Origin: Sabulibacter ruber
GTDB taxonomy: Bacteria > Bacteroidota > Bacteroidia > Cytophagales > Hymenobacteraceae
Assembly (NCBI RefSeq): GCF_017355955.1
Contig: NZ_JAFFID010000001.1
Coordinates: 2,232,001 to 2,296,000, forward strand
Reading direction: 5' to 3'
DNA: 64,000 bases
In this document: positions 61,699-64,000 of the stretch, piece after piece
Position numbering within the stretch: the first letter of the stretch is position 1
How the letters are laid out: each line of letters opens with the position of its first letter
The notes under the pieces: generated by a model
Seen by the model: the letters and a program-made list of their open reading frames with translations, nothing else
Database searches by the model: none
What the model was told of the DNA's origin: nothing
Position numbers and translations under genes: made by a program

Positions 61699-62271
61699 AT
61701 GCACAAACGCCTCATTGTTCCGCACGCACTGTTTCAGATCATGATCCGGCGCCTGGCGCACCAACTGATCGAGACGCACCGCGATTTTTCTGATTCTGTT
61801 ATTCTGGGTCTGCAGCCCCGGGGCATCTTTGTGGCCGACCGCCTGCAGCAAACCCTCCGGGAAATATTGGGCATCACCGTCCAGACCGGATACCTGGATA
61901 TTACCTTCCACCGCGATGACTTCCGCCGCCGTGCTACTCCGCTGGCCCCCAACGCCACCAAGGTAGATTTCTCCCTGGAAGGCAAGCGCGTGATTCTGGT
62001 AGACGATGTGCTGTACACCGGCCGCTCCGTGCGGGCCGCCCTGGATGCCATGATTTCTTACGGCCGTCCGGCCCAGGTAGAGCTGCTGGTGCTCATTGAC
62101 CGTCAGTACACCCGCGATTTACCCATTGAAGCCACCTACACCGGCCAGCGCGTAGACTCTCTGCATTCCCAGCGGGTAGAAGTCCGTTGGCAGGGCAATG
62201 ACTCTCCGGAAGACGTCATCTGGCTCCATACTCTTACTCCAGACCAAGATCAACCACATGCAACAGCTTAG
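61699..62271 (+). CDS. pyrR: PyrR-like uracil phosphoribosyltransferase / pyrimidine regulator
   Basis: 190 residues. The PRPP-binding loop VILVDDVLYTGRSV is at 98-111, and LGLQPRGIFVADRL is the typical PyrR N-terminal loop; YLDITFHRDDF and LVLIDRQYTRDLPIEATYTG complete the family pattern. PyrR converts uracil and PRPP to UMP and, in some bacteria, binds pyr mRNA. Its gene overlaps pyrB by 14 bases, so the two are co-translated. The very short predicted leader argues against classic attenuation at this operon. Confidence 0.92.
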   Translation: MHKRLIVPHALFQIMIRRLAHQLIETHRDFSDSVILGLQPRGIFVADRLQQTLREILGITVQTGYLDITFHRDDFRRRATPLAPNATKVDFSLEGKRVILVDDVLYTGRSVRAALDAMISYGRPAQVELLVLIDRQYTRDLPIEATYTGQRVDSLHSQRVEVRWQGNDSPEDVIWLHTLTPDQDQPHATA

Positions 62272-63181
62272 CGTCCGGCACCTGCTGGGTATCAAAGAGA
62301 TTACCCCGCAGGACATCCAGCTTATCTTTGAAACCGCTGACCAGTTCAAGGAAGTGCTGAACCGGCCTATCAAGAAAGTACCCTCGCTGCGCGATGTCAC
62401 CATTGCCAACGTGTTCTTTGAGAACTCCACCCGCACCCGGCTCTCGTTTGAGCTGGCAGAGAAGCGGCTTTCGGCGGATGTGATCAACTTCTCGGCCTCG
62501 GGCAGCTCCGTGAAGAAGGGCGAAACCCTGCTGGACACCGTCAACAACATCCTGGCCATGAAGGTAGATATGATTGTGATGCGCCACAGCAGCCCCGGCG
62601 CGCCGCACTTCCTGTCGCGTAAGATCAACGCCAACATAGTGAACGCCGGCGACGGCACCCATGAGCACCCCACCCAGGCCCTGCTGGATTCTTTCTCCAT
62701 TAGGGAGAAACTGGGCGAGGTGGCCGGCAAGAAAATCGCCATCATTGGTGACATCACGCACTCCCGCGTGGCGCTTTCCAACATTTTCGCGCTGCAGATG
62801 CAAGGTGCCGAGGTGGCTGTTTGCGGACCGCCTACCCTGCTGCCCAAACACATTGGTGACTTAGGCGTGAAGATTTTCTGGAACGTGCGCGAAGCCCTGC
62901 AATGGTGCGATGTGGCCAACGTGCTGCGCATCCAGCTGGAGCGCCAGACCGGCAAGCTGTTCCCATCTTTGCGCGAGTACGCCCTCTACTTCGGGATCAA
63001 CAAAAAGATGCTGGATGAGCTGGATAAGGAGATCGTCTTGATGCACCCAGGCCCCATTAACCGCGGGGTGGAACTTACCTCAGACGCCGCCGACTCGCAC
63101 CACTCCATCATCCTGGACCAGGTGGAGAATGGCGTGGCCATCAGGATGGCGGTCTTGTACCTGTTAGCCAGCAAAGGATAA
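62258..63181 (+). CDS. pyrB: Aspartate carbamoyltransferase catalytic chain
   Basis: 307 residues from the ATG at 62258 (MQQLSVRHLLGI); the open frame extends 20 residues into pyrR without family similarity. The carbamoyl-phosphate motif STRTR is at 57-61, HPTQ at 137-140, and MHPGPINRGVE is the C-terminal aspartate-binding loop. It makes carbamoyl-aspartate, the first committed step of pyrimidine synthesis. No pyrI regulatory chain lies beside it. Confidence 0.96.
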   Translation: MQQLSVRHLLGIKEITPQDIQLIFETADQFKEVLNRPIKKVPSLRDVTIANVFFENSTRTRLSFELAEKRLSADVINFSASGSSVKKGETLLDTVNNILAMKVDMIVMRHSSPGAPHFLSRKINANIVNAGDGTHEHPTQALLDSFSIREKLGEVAGKKIAIIGDITHSRVALSNIFALQMQGAEVAVCGPPTLLPKHIGDLGVKIFWNVREALQWCDVANVLRIQLERQTGKLFPSLREYALYFGINKKMLDELDKEIVLMHPGPINRGVELTSDAADSHHSIILDQVENGVAIRMAVLYLLASKG

Positions 63182-63195
63182 GTCCCACAGAAGTC

Positions 63196-63232
63196 CTTTT
63201 CAGCCTGATTTCCAGAAAACAGGCCTGAAACC
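63196..63232. repeat. R1 dispersed palindrome, copy after pyrB
   Basis: TTTTCAGCCTGATTTCCAG followed by AAAACAGGCCTGAAAC; close to the consensus. Confidence 0.8.
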
Positions 63233-63299
63233 CACAGAGATGTGCCACCATTCACCAGATGATGTGGCACTTTGTTGAAGAAAGAGCATTACACCACCT

Positions 63300-63710
63300 A
63301 TGACCAAAGAGCTTGTAAACCCTTTTGGCCGAGTTTACCTTACCATTGAAGAGGACACCCGCAACCGGTTTATTTACGTGAACTGGATGGGCTATCTCAC
63401 GGAGGAAAATGTAAAGTCTGGTGCCAAGGCTTACACCCAGGCGCTGGCCAATGCCGGTTTCAACTGCGTCCTGAACGATACCCGCCTCATCATTGGCTCC
63501 TGGAACCACTCCATGGATTGGGTGCTGAACGAATGGGCTCCCGCCGCCGCCAAGGCAGGCTTGAAGCGCTTTGCCATGCTGGCCAACCCCGAGAGTTTTG
63601 GGGGATCTTCTGCCGCTCTTTTCCTGCAGGAGCTCAAAGATTTTGAAGCCAGAGCCTTTGACAACCCGGATGCTGCCAAGAAATGGCTCGCAGAATATTA
63701 CACTCTGTAA
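63300..63710 (+). CDS. SpoIIAA/STAS-like small protein, function unknown
   Basis: 136 residues with no signal peptide. The pattern of alternating strand and helix (FIYVNWMGYLTEENVKSGAKAY, NCVLNDTRLIIGSW, GLKRFAMLANPESFGGSS) resembles the SpoIIAA-like STAS proteins that are numerous in Hymenobacteraceae; NDTR is the conserved strand-turn. It is probably cytoplasmic. It stands alone, with a very strong terminator after it. Confidence 0.7.
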   Translation: MTKELVNPFGRVYLTIEEDTRNRFIYVNWMGYLTEENVKSGAKAYTQALANAGFNCVLNDTRLIIGSWNHSMDWVLNEWAPAAAKAGLKRFAMLANPESFGGSSAALFLQELKDFEARAFDNPDAAKKWLAEYYTL

Positions 63711-63732
63711 CCAGGATTTCTTTATCAAAAAT

Positions 63733-63777
63733 AAAACAGAAGAGCCCGCTGGTGATACCAGCGGGCTCTTCTGTTTT
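63733..63777. terminator. Strong bidirectional terminator (21-bp perfect stem)
   Basis: AAAACAGAAGAGCCCGCTGG.T and its exact complement around a 3-base loop; T-run on the right and A-rich left side. It separates convergent genes. Its right end merges with a half R1 copy (63771-63797). Confidence 0.9.
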
Positions 63778-63821
63778 AGGGCTGTTTTCTGTAAAGTCTA
63801 TCCAAACTGTTAAAGAATTCT

Positions 63822-64000
63822 TTAGAAAGGCATTGGTAAAATGAGCGGCTGGTTTGTCTCAAAATCATAGAGGGTTTGCAGCCTGAGGTTGTAGTAGGCG
63901 TCCCAGAAATTGCGGAGGGAGCTTACGTAGCTTCGGCGGGCAGAGTCCCTTTCAGTAGCGGCCTGGTTGAGCTCCAATAAGCTTATCTTTCCGGTCAGGT
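63822..64000 (-). CDS. 3' end of a TolC-like outer-membrane efflux gene (5' part outside window)
   Basis: Read on the minus strand from the window edge, 58 codons are open and end at a TAA (63822-63824). The translation includes ISLLELNQAATERDSARRSY, then VSSLRNFWDAYYNLRLQTLYDFETN and a final Phe. The long helix followed by AYYNLRxxTLYDF is the usual C-terminus of TolC-family proteins in this phylum. It is too short for the ORF cut-off but clearly coding. Confidence 0.75.
   Translation of the reverse strand, partial: LTGKISLLELNQAATERDSARRSYVSSLRNFWDAYYNLRLQTLYDFETNQPLILPMPF

Overview
The window is a chromosomal segment of a member of the Bacteroidota. SusC/SusD pairs, TonB-dependent receptors, type IX secretion sorting tails, LytS/LytTR regulation and the promoter element TAnnTTTG all point that way. 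Gene content and moderate GC suggest the Hymenobacteraceae (a Rufibacter, Nibribacter or Pontibacter relative); this placement is inference, since no rRNA or marker gene is present. I saw no tRNA, rRNA, CRISPR array, transposase or phage gene.

Layout. 2-2351: the 3' part of an M61 aminopeptidase and a small outer-membrane barrel. 2529-7686: two tandem sodium/solute symporter paralogues and a type I ABC exporter. 8562-29150: three SusC/SusD outer-membrane uptake pairs, two with an accessory lipoprotein, followed by a secreted beta-propeller/amidohydrolase fusion; the first pair sits in visibly AT-richer DNA. 30154-40368: a nearly complete arginine operon (acyltransferase, argG, argC, argD, argF', argB, proC, argE-like, argH). 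The transcarbamylase has Val at the specificity position, which predicts N-succinylornithine rather than N-acetylornithine as substrate. 40659-43983: a GH5 glycosidase and a third symporter on the minus strand. 44236-47506: tandem paralogous secreted proteins with T9SS tails. 47558-52063: a LytTR regulator and LytS kinase divergent from a TonB-dependent receptor. 52856-64000: mixed genes, including a DUF983 protein, an AraC regulator, a PQQ sugar dehydrogenase, a PolX/PHP protein whose polymerase active site looks dead, an EVE protein, pyrR-pyrB, and the 3' end of a TolC-like gene.

The most striking non-coding feature is the load of short palindromic repeats between genes. The commonest is an imperfect palindrome of about 40 bp with core TTTTC-nn-GAAAACAGGC. 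It occurs about 17 times, never inside a recognised gene, and at three places it forms the stem of a transcription terminator. A second family of 87-88 bp, with about 20-bp terminal inverted repeats, occurs four times. At least eight further families fill the gaps of the arginine operon and the 52.1-52.8 kb gap. In the operon they abut stop and start codons, and one overlaps the GTG start of argB.

Limits: all calls come from reading the sequence and its translations. Family names rest on motif recognition, not on database searches, and copy counts of repeats are by eye.
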